Assembly: GCF_006274605.1 (NCBI RefSeq)
Contig: NZ_CP040846.1
Coordinates: 496,001 to 560,000, forward strand
DNA: 64,000 nucleotides
Direction of reading: 5' to 3'
DNA from: Thermococcus indicus
Lineage (GTDB): Archaea > Methanobacteriota_B > Thermococci > Thermococcales > Thermococcaceae
Every line of letters starts with the position of its first letter. Within the stretch, counting starts at the first letter, position 1. Both the position numbers and the translations under genes were made by a program. Shown in pieces: positions 8,931-16,844 of this stretch. Below the pieces are notes generated by a model. The model was not told the DNA's origin. It did not search any database and was given only the letters and a program-made list of their open reading frames with translations.

Positions 8931-9605
8931 ATGACGGAAGGTGAGAAGCCCAGGGTCGATGTGGGAGAGGCGGATGATATTCAGGTCATCTCTCTTGGGG
9001 ACTGCCCGATCTGCGGCGGCAAGGGTACGCTCAAGGCCATGCAGTACATCCACGAGATACCCTACTTCGGCAAAGTCATGGAGAGCACGATATTCTGTGA
9101 GAAATGTGGCTACAGGAACGCCGACGTTGTGATGCTGGAGGACAGGCCGCCTAAGCTCTACACGGTTCGCGTTGAGGAGGAGAAGGACCTCTTCACCCGC
9201 GTCGTCAGGAGCAAGAGCGGGACCATAGAGCTGGAAGAGATAGGTGTCAAGATAGAGCCCGGTCCCGCGGCGGAGGGCTTCGTCAGTAACGTCGAGGGCG
9301 TTCTTGAGCGCGTTCGCGAGACCCTCCTCATGGCGAGGGAGTTCAAAAAGCAGGAGGGCGACGAGGAAGCGGTGCGCAGGGCGGACGAGGTGCTCGAGTA
9401 CATCAACGCCGTCAAGGATGGCAAAAAGCCCCTGACTGTCAGGATAATGGACCCCCTCGGCAACAGCGCCCTCATCGGTGAGAAGGTGAAGAGCCGCCTG
9501 CTGACGCAGGAGGAAATCGATAGCCTCAGCCTCGGCCCCTACGTCACGGTCGAGCCCGAGGCTGGAGAGGATACCCCAGAGGAGAACCCAGAAGGCGGCT
9601 CTTAG
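8931..9605 (+). CDS. ZPR1 zinc-finger domain protein
   Basis: This 224-residue protein contains one ZPR1 unit: a zinc finger built from CPICGG (around residue 25) and CEKCGYR (around residue 56), then the beta-rich ZPR1 domain running to about residue 205. Eukaryotic ZPR1 assists folding of elongation factor 1A; an archaeal equivalent role is plausible but unproven. The last 20 residues are a Glu-rich tail. The ATG has GGTGGTGTGAG before it, and a TATAAAG element lies near 8891. Its stop overlaps the convergent ASCH gene by four bases. Confidence 0.9.
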   Translation: MTEGEKPRVDVGEADDIQVISLGDCPICGGKGTLKAMQYIHEIPYFGKVMESTIFCEKCGYRNADVVMLEDRPPKLYTVRVEEEKDLFTRVVRSKSGTIELEEIGVKIEPGPAAEGFVSNVEGVLERVRETLLMAREFKKQEGDEEAVRRADEVLEYINAVKDGKKPLTVRIMDPLGNSALIGEKVKSRLLTQEEIDSLSLGPYVTVEPEAGEDTPEENPEGGS

Positions 9606-10126
9606 AGATAGACTGCCTCCCTCGACAGGAGATCCTCGATAAGGTCCTTCACCCACTCCTTTCGGCTTTTTCTTGAGAGGTGGATTATGCCCTCAACCTG
9701 GACCCCGTAGCGCTCCCTCATCTCCTCCCTGCTCATGGGCTCCTTAAAGAGGAACGGCCTCTCTATCGTGAAGGCGTAGCCGTACCCCCTGATGTACTCT
9801 CCCAGCCACCGCTTCCCGTTCTCGCCGTGAACCAGGGTTAAACCGCTGGCTTCCCTGGTCATCTCCCACAGCGTGTCTAGGTCGGCCCTTATGACCTCCC
9901 CGACTTCGAAGCCCCCGGCTATGGTGCCCCTCTTTGTCAGGGTCTGTTCCTCGTGGAGGCCGAGCCTTCTCAGCGTGTCCCTCAGCTCGTAGGGGTTTCC
10001 CCTGGCCACGTAGAGAAAAACCGTGTCCCCCTCCTCGAACGCCCTGCTCTTCCTAAGCTCTACCGTCTTGAGTCCCCGGAATATCAGCTCCGCGTAGACC
10101 TGGTGGAGCGCTATCACGTGCTCCAT
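9602..10126 (-). CDS. ASCH domain RNA-binding protein
   Basis: The 174-residue protein starts MEHVIALHQVYAELIFRGLKTVELRKSR, the typical ASCH opening, including the G-x-K-x-x-E-x-R motif near residues 18-25 that lines the predicted RNA-binding groove. A second part (YGYAFTIERPFLFKEP) completes the PUA-like barrel. ASCH proteins are linked to RNA or nucleotide-base recognition and to coactivator roles; the substrate here is unknown. It is expressed away from the membrane-protein gene on the right. Confidence 0.85.
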   Translation of the reverse strand: MEHVIALHQVYAELIFRGLKTVELRKSRAFEEGDTVFLYVARGNPYELRDTLRRLGLHEEQTLTKRGTIAGGFEVGEVIRADLDTLWEMTREASGLTLVHGENGKRWLGEYIRGYGYAFTIERPFLFKEPMSREEMRERYGVQVEGIIHLSRKSRKEWVKDLIEDLLSREAVYL

Positions 10127-10185
10127 GGTTTCACCTGGGTAAAGCTCAGCGAAGGGTTAAAAAGGATTGCGCGTCATTCCCTTCG

Positions 10186-10563
10186 ATGGAAGTCTGGGCA
10201 GAAAAAGTCCACGTAAGGAACGGAAGACTTTGGAAGCTTGGCCTGTCCTATCTGGCAATCTCGCTGGTTCTTCTCGCGGTGAGCATCGGCAGATGGCCGG
10301 TTCTGCCGTTAATGGACGTTTTCATCGCCTTGGCTTTCCTCGTCCTCGCGTCCCGTTCCAGGGCGGTAAGGATAACCTGTGAAGGAGAAACGCTCCTCCT
10401 CGTCCCCGACTACTCGACCTTCACCCTGGTCGTCAAGAGGCCCGGTGGAGAGACCCTTTGCAGGGAGTTCTTTCCGCTCTTCGAGGAGAGGGAACTGGAA
10501 ACCCCTGCGGAACGCTCAGGATTAAAGCTACTCCCCACCGCTTCGGAAAGGTCGAACTCCTGA
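10186..10563 (+). CDS. Membrane protein of unknown function, probably frameshifted
   Basis: The open frame encodes 125 residues with two hydrophobic helices near 20-36 and 41-55, then a beta-rich soluble part (AVRITCEGETLLLVPDYSTFTLVVKRPG). After about residue 105 the codons become atypical (TCA, TTA, CTA, TCG). The minus-one frame continues with typical Thermococcus codons as CGTLRIKATPHRFGKVELLI, and adding one C to the run at 10502-10505 would join the two parts. I therefore think the annotated C-terminus is false. The repaired frame would run into the 3' end of the convergent homoserine dehydrogenase gene, so its true end is unclear. Confidence 0.6.
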   Translation: MEVWAEKVHVRNGRLWKLGLSYLAISLVLLAVSIGRWPVLPLMDVFIALAFLVLASRSRAVRITCEGETLLLVPDYSTFTLVVKRPGGETLCREFFPLFEERELETPAERSGLKLLPTASERSNS

Positions 10564-10584
10564 TAAGGGCTGGAGAAGGGGAAG

Positions 10585-11601
10585 TCAGGCTCCCCCGAGG
10601 CTTAGCGAGGCCTTCACGATGTCGCTTACCACGCCGCTCGCCGTCTCCTTCAATCCTGCCCCAGCGCCCCTGATGACCAGCTCGCCGAGCAGGTCGGTTC
10701 TTATTACCGCAATGTTTTCGTGGCTCTCAACTGTGAGGGGGCTTCCGAGCGGTACCTCCCGCGGTTCGACGACGACCTTTCCCTTCTCCACCGTTGCTAC
10801 GAGCCTTATCGTCCTTCCGCGCTCCCGGGCCCTCCTCACCTCTCCCAATGTGACCTCCGCTATTCCCTTAACGGTTATATCGTCAAATGTTATCGGGTGG
10901 AATGCGAGGCAGTGAAGGATTGTTGCCTTGTAGCCTGCGTCGATGCCCAGGACATCGCCGCTTGGGTCTCTTTCGGCTATTCCGAGCCTTTGGGCAGTTT
11001 TTAGGGCCCTCTCAAAGTCCTGTCCCATCTCCATCTGGCTCAGAATGAAGGTCGTGGTGGCGTTGAGCACCGCCTCCATGCCCTCAATTGAGTCCGCTAG
11101 GATGCCCTCGCGCAGGAGGGTGATGATCGGCGTCCCGGCCATCACGGTGGCCTCGAATAGGTACGGAAGGTCTCTTTTCTCGGCTTCCCCGATGAGGTCG
11201 GAGTAGTGAAAGGCCAGGGGCGGTTTGTTGCTCGTAACGATCCCCTTGCCGTCCCTGAGTGCCGCCAGATGCCACTTGTAGGCGTTTTTGTCGTTGGTCA
11301 CGTCGACGACTATATCGGCGTCTACTTCCCTCACGGCCTCCTCCGGCGTAAAATTGTACACCTCGTAGTCGTTGGTCCACGAGGAGAGCTTTCCGAAGTT
11401 TTCCTTTACCATGAGCGCCTCCCTGAGGTCTATCCCCTCGGGAAGCCACACCGTTCCGCTCGTGTCGGAGATGCTCACAACCCTGAACTTAAGCAGGTAC
11501 TTCTCGCGGAAGAACGCCTCCTTGCTGAGGAGAACGCGCGCGGCTGCCCGTCCGACGTTCCCAAAACCGAAGAGCGAGAGCTTCACCTCCCTCACACGCA
11601 T
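10585..11601 (-). CDS. hom: Homoserine dehydrogenase
   Basis: This enzyme reduces aspartate semialdehyde to homoserine with NAD(P)H in threonine and methionine synthesis. The 338-residue product has the N-terminal nucleotide-binding motif GFGNVGRAAARVLL, a conserved core with TSNKPPLAFHYSDL and ATVMAGTPIITLLREG, and the family segment GDVLGIDAGYKATILHCLAF carrying catalytic Asp/Lys positions. There is no C-terminal ACT domain, so the classical threonine feedback site is absent. The ATG at 11601 overlaps its GGTGA-type site; V codons a few residues in are alternatives. Confidence 0.93.
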   Translation of the reverse strand: MRVREVKLSLFGFGNVGRAAARVLLSKEAFFREKYLLKFRVVSISDTSGTVWLPEGIDLREALMVKENFGKLSSWTNDYEVYNFTPEEAVREVDADIVVDVTNDKNAYKWHLAALRDGKGIVTSNKPPLAFHYSDLIGEAEKRDLPYLFEATVMAGTPIITLLREGILADSIEGMEAVLNATTTFILSQMEMGQDFERALKTAQRLGIAERDPSGDVLGIDAGYKATILHCLAFHPITFDDITVKGIAEVTLGEVRRARERGRTIRLVATVEKGKVVVEPREVPLGSPLTVESHENIAVIRTDLLGELVIRGAGAGLKETASGVVSDIVKASLSLGGA

Positions 11602-11639
11602 CACCGCAAGAAGGGGGAGAAGAGGGGCTTAAATCCTTT

Positions 11640-12485
11640 TCACTTGTTGAGGATCACTTTTATGATGTCCATGTCCCTGACGATGCCGACCAGCTCGCCC
11701 TCTCCCCTGATTACCGGGAGCTGCTCTATCTCGTACTTGACCATCTTCTGGGCGACGTCGTAGACGCTCATGTGCGGTGTCGCAACGACCAGCTCGCGGT
11801 TCATTATGTCCTCAACGGGCTTTTTCGGCAGCTGGAGCTCGGCCTTCTCGAAGAGGAGCGTCGGGTTGCTCTCGAGTATCCAGTCCTCCTCGCTCGAGGC
11901 TGAAAGGGCGGTGCTCTTCATGACGCGGATGACCTCGCTGTCCTTGAGGATGTCCGTCTCGTCCACCATTCCGATCAGGTTGCCTTCGTCGTCGATGACC
12001 GGGATGGCCATGGCGTTGCACAGGAGGAGGGCCTTGAGGGCGGCCTTGAGCGGCGTTCCCCTCCAGACAACGCCCACGTTCTTCTGGTAGTAGTTCTCTA
12101 TCGTCACGTTCTTCAGCTTCTCGTTCTTGGCGAGGTATCTGCGCACTATGTCGCCAACGGTTAGAACTCCTATAACCCTGTTCTCATCATCAACGACGAC
12201 GACACGCCTGTAGTCCATCTCCAGCATCGCCCTGACGGCCTTTTTGAGGTCGTCGTTGGGCTTCACCGTTGGCACGTCCCTCTTAACCAGCATTGCAAGC
12301 TGCTCCTCATCAGGGTGAAGCAGAACCCGCTTTATACTTATGATACCGACGAGGGCCTTGGTGTTTTTGTTGATTACAGGGAATGACCTTACCTTATGCT
12401 TCCTGAAGAGTTCGAGGGCGTATTCCCTCGTGGCTGGAAGCTCCACAACCACCGGCTCCGAAGTCATCAAAGTCTTCACACGCAT
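11640..12485 (-). CDS. Four-CBS-domain protein
   Basis: The 281-residue protein consists of two Bateman modules, i.e. four CBS motifs starting near residues 5, 75, 145 and 220 (VKTLMTSEPVVVELPATREYAL; VKRDVPTVKPNDDLKKAV; VGVVWRGTPLKAALKALL; VEDIMNRELVVATPHMSVYD). Such modules bind adenine nucleotides or S-adenosylmethionine and usually act as sensors. No enzymatic domain is attached, so partner and ligand are unknown. The start at 12485 follows GGTGGTGA. It lies between hom and the decarboxylase operon and has its own upstream gap. Confidence 0.9.
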   Translation of the reverse strand: MRVKTLMTSEPVVVELPATREYALELFRKHKVRSFPVINKNTKALVGIISIKRVLLHPDEEQLAMLVKRDVPTVKPNDDLKKAVRAMLEMDYRRVVVVDDENRVIGVLTVGDIVRRYLAKNEKLKNVTIENYYQKNVGVVWRGTPLKAALKALLLCNAMAIPVIDDEGNLIGMVDETDILKDSEVIRVMKSTALSASSEEDWILESNPTLLFEKAELQLPKKPVEDIMNRELVVATPHMSVYDVAQKMVKYEIEQLPVIRGEGELVGIVRDMDIIKVILNK

Positions 12486-12566
12486 TTCCTTCACCACCGC
12501 TTTAAGTTAAAGCGCCCTCCTCCTATTTTAAGTTTTTCATTCAAAAATTGACAAAAAGGTGGGGCC

Positions 12567-13773
12567 TCATCCCAGAAGAACCGAGATGAAAACACCCGCA
12601 GCAACGGCGGTTCCGATAACGCCGGCAACGTTCGGCCCCATGGCGTGCATGAGGATGAAGTTGCCCGGGTCCTCCTCGCTGGCCATCCTCTGAACAACGC
12701 GCGCTCATCGGTACCGCTGAAACTCCGGCCGCACCTATCATCGGGTTTATCCTTCCTCCGGAGAGCTTCATCATGAGCTTTCCGAAGAGCACACCGCCGG
12801 CGGTGGCGCTGGCGAAGGCAACGATACCGAGGCCGAGGATCATCAGGGTCTCCTGGGTGAGGAAGCTGTCGGCGCGCATCGTTGAACCGACGCCGAGGCC
12901 GAGGAAGATGGTGACGATGTTCATGAGCTCCTCCTGGGCTGCCCTGCTGAGCCTCTCCACCACTCCGCTCTCCCTGAACAGGTTGCCTATCATGAGCATT
13001 CCAACGAGCGGGGCGGCGCTCGGGACGAGGAGGCCGATGACGATCATGCTGACTATCGGGAAGATTATCTTCTCCCTCTTGGACACGGGCCTGAGCTGCT
13101 CCATCCTGATCTTCCTTTCCTCCTTCGTGGTGAGCGCCCTGATGATGGGCGGCTGAATGAGCGGGACGAGGCTCATGTAGGAGTAGGCAGCCACCGCCGT
13201 CGCTCCAAGTATCTCGGGCGCGAGCTTCGTGGTGAGGTAGATTGTCGTCGGCCCGTCGGCGCCACCGATGATGCCTATGCTCGCTGCCTGGTGCAGGTTG
13301 AAGCCGAGGGCCAAAGCCGTCAGCATCGCTATGAACACACCTATCTGCGCCGCCGCACCCATGAGGGCCGTCTTTGGATCCGCTATCATCGGCCCGAAGT
13401 CGGTCATGGCTCCGAGGCCAAAGAATATTAGCAGGGGCACTATCTCCGTCCTGATGAGGGTGTAGTATATTATGTCGAAGATGCCCGGGGGCCCGTACTG
13501 CTGGTTGAGGTAGCTCAGCGTCGCGAAGATGTTCTCGGCTATCTCCTCCGGCAGGTTCGGGGCTATCGGCCAGTTGGCCAGGTGGCCGAGAGGAATGTTC
13601 ACCAGCACGGCGCTTATGCCTATGGGAAGGAGGAGCAACGGCTCCATCTCGTAGCGTATGGCCAGGTAGACGAGCGCCAGCCCGACCATTATCATGACGA
13701 TGTTGCCCCACGTCAGGTTCAGCAGGCCCATTCCCTGGAAGAACGCTATTATCTGCTCTACGATCCCCGTCAT
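12567..13773 (-). pseudogene. Methylmalonyl-CoA decarboxylase beta subunit (Na+ pump), frameshifted
   Basis: This is the membrane subunit (OadB/MmdB family) that decarboxylates carboxybiotin and exports Na+. From residue 1 to about 356 it is typical and highly hydrophobic, including GFNLHQAASIGIIGGADGPT and [19 protein letters not shown]. At about 12703 the frame breaks inside a CG-repeat. The uninterrupted frame would end at 12541 in unrelated residues. Restoring two bases (CG) continues the family sequence [14 protein letters not shown] and [20 protein letters not shown] to a stop at 12567-12569. The other three operon genes are intact, so a sequencing error or a very recent mutation is likely. 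The ATG follows GGTGAGGGG. Confidence 0.85.
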
Positions 13774-13779
13774 GACCCC

Positions 13780-14247
13780 TCACCCGAGTTCTATGAGTGC
13801 CTGTCCGGTGTCCACTGTGTCGCCTTCCTTGACGAGTATCTTCTTAACCACTCCGTCCTTTGGGGCGGGAATCTCGTTCTCCATCTTCATTGCTTCCAGG
13901 ACGAGGAGTCCCTGTCCGGTCTTAACCTCTTCGCCCTCTTTTACAAGTATTCTCAAAATCTTACCCGGCATTGGAGCCGTCACGGCACCCTCGCCGGCGG
14001 GAGCGGGAGTCGGGGCCGCCGGGGCAACCGGAGCCGGAGCGGTGGCAGTCACTGGGGCTGGGGCGCTCGGGACACTCGGGGCGCTCGCAGCGGGAGCAGC
14101 GCTCAGGACACCCACGTCGATTCCAAGCCCCTTCGCTTCAACGGTGTACTCCTTGTCCTCAAAGGCGACCTTGAAGCGGCCGCCTCCGAGTTCCTCAACC
14201 TCAACCTCGTACTCAACACCATCGACGATGACCTTAACCTTCGCCAT
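13780..14247 (-). CDS. Biotin carboxyl carrier protein of methylmalonyl-CoA decarboxylase
   Basis: The carrier shuttles CO2 on biotin between the carboxyltransferase and the membrane decarboxylase. Of 155 residues, about 1-45 form a small N-terminal domain, 50-85 an Ala/Pro-rich flexible linker, and 88-155 the biotinyl domain with EAMKMEN, where Lys121 is the expected biotinylation site. The ATG at 14247 follows GTGGTGA and overlaps the end of the upstream gene. It lies seven bases from the beta-subunit gene. Confidence 0.95.
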   Translation of the reverse strand: MAKVKVIVDGVEYEVEVEELGGGRFKVAFEDKEYTVEAKGLGIDVGVLSAAPAASAPSVPSAPAPVTATAPAPVAPAAPTPAPAGEGAVTAPMPGKILRILVKEGEEVKTGQGLLVLEAMKMENEIPAPKDGVVKKILVKEGDTVDTGQALIELG

Positions 14248-14249
14248 CT

Positions 14250-14630
14250 TCACCACTTCCCGATTTCGTAGTTGAAGTCCTCAACTTCCTCCATGCTCGA
14301 CTGAACGCCGTACAGGCGCCATGCATCTGAAACCTTCCTCCTGAATGGCAGGGGCCTGAGCTGGGCGGCCTTCTCGGCGGTGTACGCGAGAACCGCGGCG
14401 GTTACAACCGCGAGGTCCCTCGGCGGTATGGCGGGCTTCTCCTCCTCGGCCGCGGCGGTCGGCGCGGGGGCAGCGGGTGCCCTTGCGGATGTCTCTTTCT
14501 CAACGAGCCTCCTCTCGCTCCAGCCGACCGCGTAGAGGACGACCGCCAGTATGCTGAGCACCATGAAGACTATGGTGACACCCAGCACCGTCAGGTTCAG
14601 GCCCTCCGCGAACTCGCTCATTACTACCAT
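14250..14630 (-). CDS. OadG-like membrane subunit of methylmalonyl-CoA decarboxylase
   Basis: The 126-residue protein matches the small gamma/delta subunit (OadG family): one transmembrane helix near residues 13-36 (LTVLGVTIVFMVLSILAVVLYAV), an Ala/Pro linker, and a C-terminal segment with WRLYGVQSSME. It assembles the soluble carboxyltransferase and carrier with the membrane subunit. The ATG at 14630 has GAGGTG five bases upstream, better placed than for the ATG at 14621. Confidence 0.88.
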   Translation of the reverse strand: MVVMSEFAEGLNLTVLGVTIVFMVLSILAVVLYAVGWSERRLVEKETSARAPAAPAPTAAAEEEKPAIPPRDLAVVTAAVLAYTAEKAAQLRPLPFRRKVSDAWRLYGVQSSMEEVEDFNYEIGKW

Positions 14631-14639
14631 GCTAACACC

Positions 14640-16208
14640 TCACAGCGGTATGTTGCCGTGCTTCTTCGGCGGCAGCTTGACGCGCTTGCTCTCAAGGGCC
14701 TCGAGTGCGAGGATTATCTTGGCCCTGGTTTCAGCCGGGTCTATGACGTCGTCGATGTAGCCCCTCGCGGCGGCTACGTACGGGTTGGCGAACTTCTCCC
14801 TGTACTCGGCTATCTTCTGCTGCCTCACTTCCTCCGGGTTTTCGGCCGCCGCTATCTCCTTCCTGAAGATGATGTTGGCGGCTCCCTCCGGCCCCATGAC
14901 GGCTATCTCCGCGGTCGGCCAGGCGAAGACGAAGTCGGCTCCAAGGTGCTTGCTTCCCATGGCGAGGTAGGCACCGCCGTAGGCTTTCCTGAGGACGATG
15001 GTGACGAGCGGGACGGTCGCCTCGGCGTAGGCGTAGAGTATCTTCGCCCCGTGTCTGATGATTCCGCCGTACTCCTGCTGGGTTCCAGGCAGGTAGCCCG
15101 GAACATCAACGAGGGTAACTATCGGGATGTTGAAGGCGTCGCAGGTTCTCACAAACCTGGCAATCTTGTCGGAGCTGTCTATGTCGAGAACGCCGGCGAA
15201 GTGTATCGGGTTGTTGGCGACTATACCGACGGTCTGGCCGTTCATCCTTCCGAAGCCGACAACGGCGTTCGGGGCGAAGTACGGGAGTATCTCGAGGAAG
15301 TCCGGGTTGCCGTTCTCGTCCCTGTCGACTATCTCGTAGATGACCTGTCTCACGTCGTAGCCCTTGTTCGGGTCGTCCGGAACGATGGAGTAGAGGTTCT
15401 CGGTCTTCCTGAAGGGCAGGTCGTTAGTCTTGACGCGCGGCGGCTTCTCCATGTTGTTGGAGGGCAGGTAACTTATGAGCCTCCTTATGAGTGCCAGAAC
15501 CTCCTCGTCGCTCTTGCCGACCAGGTGGGCCTGGCCCGCTCTCTGCGCGTGAACCATGGCACCGCCGAGCTGGGTCGGAGTGACCTCGACGCCGGTAACG
15601 GCTTTAACGACCTGAGGCCCGGTGATGAACATGAAGCTCGCCGGGTTGTCCACCATCAGAATGAAGTCTCCTATCGCCGGGCTGTAAACGGCTCCACCGG
15701 CGCAGGGCCCCATTATCGCGGTTATCTGCGGAACAACACCGCTGAGAATCGTGTTCATCTTGAAGATATCGCCGTAACCCTTGAGCGAATCAACGCCCTC
15801 CTGGATTCTCGCTCCACCGGAGTCGTTGAGGCCTATCACCGGCGCTCCAGCCTCGAGTGCCAGCTCCATGACGCGCTTTATCTTCGCCGCGTGCATCTCA
15901 CCGAGCGAGCCGCCCATGACCGTGAAATCCTGGGCGAACACGAAAACGAGTCTTCCGTCGATGGTTCCGTAGCCGGTGATGACGCCGTCCGCGGGCAGTT
16001 CCTTCTTGTCCATGCCGAACTCCGTTCCACGGTGCCTGACGAAAGCACCTATCTCGACGAAGCTTCCTGGGTCCAGGAGCTTCTCAATCCTCTCGCGGGC
16101 GGTCAGCTTGCCCTTGGCATGCTGCTTTTCAACGGCAGCCTCTCCGCCCATCTCAAGAACCTTCCTCTTCCTCTCATACAGCTCGTTGACCTTTTCCTCC
16201 ATGCTCAT
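14640..16208 (-). CDS. mmdA: Methylmalonyl-CoA decarboxylase alpha subunit (carboxyltransferase)
   Basis: This is the biotin-dependent carboxyltransferase that moves CO2 from (S)-methylmalonyl-CoA to the biotin carrier. The 522-residue, two-crotonase-fold protein is colinear with PccB/MmdA: ARERIEKLLDPGSFVEIG, the CoA-site glycine stretch GPCAGGAVYSPA near residue 160, and the second half with VDVPGYLPGTQQE and RKAYGGAYLAMGSK. In Thermococcales it serves amino-acid fermentation and adds to the Na+ gradient. The frame extends 33 codons upstream, but the ATG at 16208 is preceded by GGGGGAG. It is the first gene of the operon. Confidence 0.95.
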   Translation of the reverse strand: MSMEEKVNELYERKRKVLEMGGEAAVEKQHAKGKLTARERIEKLLDPGSFVEIGAFVRHRGTEFGMDKKELPADGVITGYGTIDGRLVFVFAQDFTVMGGSLGEMHAAKIKRVMELALEAGAPVIGLNDSGGARIQEGVDSLKGYGDIFKMNTILSGVVPQITAIMGPCAGGAVYSPAIGDFILMVDNPASFMFITGPQVVKAVTGVEVTPTQLGGAMVHAQRAGQAHLVGKSDEEVLALIRRLISYLPSNNMEKPPRVKTNDLPFRKTENLYSIVPDDPNKGYDVRQVIYEIVDRDENGNPDFLEILPYFAPNAVVGFGRMNGQTVGIVANNPIHFAGVLDIDSSDKIARFVRTCDAFNIPIVTLVDVPGYLPGTQQEYGGIIRHGAKILYAYAEATVPLVTIVLRKAYGGAYLAMGSKHLGADFVFAWPTAEIAVMGPEGAANIIFRKEIAAAENPEEVRQQKIAEYREKFANPYVAAARGYIDDVIDPAETRAKIILALEALESKRVKLPPKKHGNIPL

Positions 16209-16253
16209 GAGAACTCCCCCTGATGGCTTGGGTGCCCGGCACTTGTAGTTTGT

Positions 16254-16266
16254 AAAGTTTAAAAGG
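16254..16266 (-). promoter_or_regulatory. TATA box of the decarboxylase operon
   Basis: On the minus strand a CCTTTTAAACTT element lies about 50 bases before the mmdA ATG at 16208. A start site roughly 25 bases downstream would leave a leader of about 25 bases. Confidence 0.5.
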
Positions 16267-16337
16267 GTTTTCAAAACCGTTAGGCCTTCCAAAGAAAAAA
16301 TGTGCACAGTCGTGCAGAGAAATGGATGAAAAAGGGT

Positions 16338-16769
16338 TCAGAGGTGCTGTATCGGAGTCTCGGCACCGCACGCCTCACACTTGAGGAAGTGGAAGCGGCC
16401 CTTCTTGATGATCTTGGTGTCCGGACTGCCGCAGACCGGACAGATGACGTAGTCCCTGAGGTACTTCTTCATCTTGTTCGCTATGAGGTACGGTGTGAAG
16501 CGTCCCTGGAGGATTACGCGCCTGCCTTCGAGCGTTCCTGCCGTTGCGACCTCGCGCAGGATGAACTTGAGCAGGTGGTTCGGGTCGCGGTTCATGGCCT
16601 CGGCTATGTCGACGAAGTTCTCGATTATAGTCCTGTTTCCGGCTATTGTGACGGCCGCCGCGGGCACCTCGAAACGGGAAGTGTGATGCTTGACGTTCTC
16701 GGGGAGCTCCTCGTAAGCCTTATCGAGTAAACCTTCGAAATCGTAAAAGTCAACCTTCTTTTCGCTCAT
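16338..16769 (-). CDS. eif2b: Translation initiation factor 2 subunit beta
   Basis: aIF2-beta is part of the heterotrimer that brings initiator methionyl-tRNA to the small subunit. The 143-residue protein has the N-terminal helix that contacts the gamma subunit ([16 protein letters not shown]), the central alpha/beta domain ([14 protein letters not shown]), and a C-terminal zinc ribbon with CPVCGSPDT and CEACGAETP. Length and domain order are standard. A GGTTATAAACGCC promoter element lies on the minus strand near 16800. Confidence 0.96.
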   Translation of the reverse strand: MSEKKVDFYDFEGLLDKAYEELPENVKHHTSRFEVPAAAVTIAGNRTIIENFVDIAEAMNRDPNHLLKFILREVATAGTLEGRRVILQGRFTPYLIANKMKKYLRDYVICPVCGSPDTKIIKKGRFHFLKCEACGAETPIQHL

Positions 16770-16797
16770 GCTCTCACCTCCATCTTAACTATCCGAA

Positions 16798-16810
16798 GGC
16801 GTTTATAACC
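16798..16810 (-). promoter_or_regulatory. TATA box of the aIF2-beta gene
   Basis: The minus strand reads GGTTATAAACGCC about 30-40 bases upstream of the ATG at 16769, the expected position for an archaeal promoter with a short leader. Confidence 0.55.
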
Positions 16811-16844
16811 TTTTGGCGTGGAAGATGAAAGGTAAGGGGAGGCC

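Noticed and set aside
12491-13783. 430-codon open frame on the minus strand over the Na+-pump beta gene
   Set aside because: Its translation is low-complexity (Arg, His, Gly, Pro rich) with no hydrophobic helices, while the overlapping frame encodes a clear OadB protein. It is a shadow of GC-rich codons.
14658-16223. 521-codon open frame opposite mmdA
   Set aside because: Antisense to the carboxyltransferase gene, with no recognisable domain.
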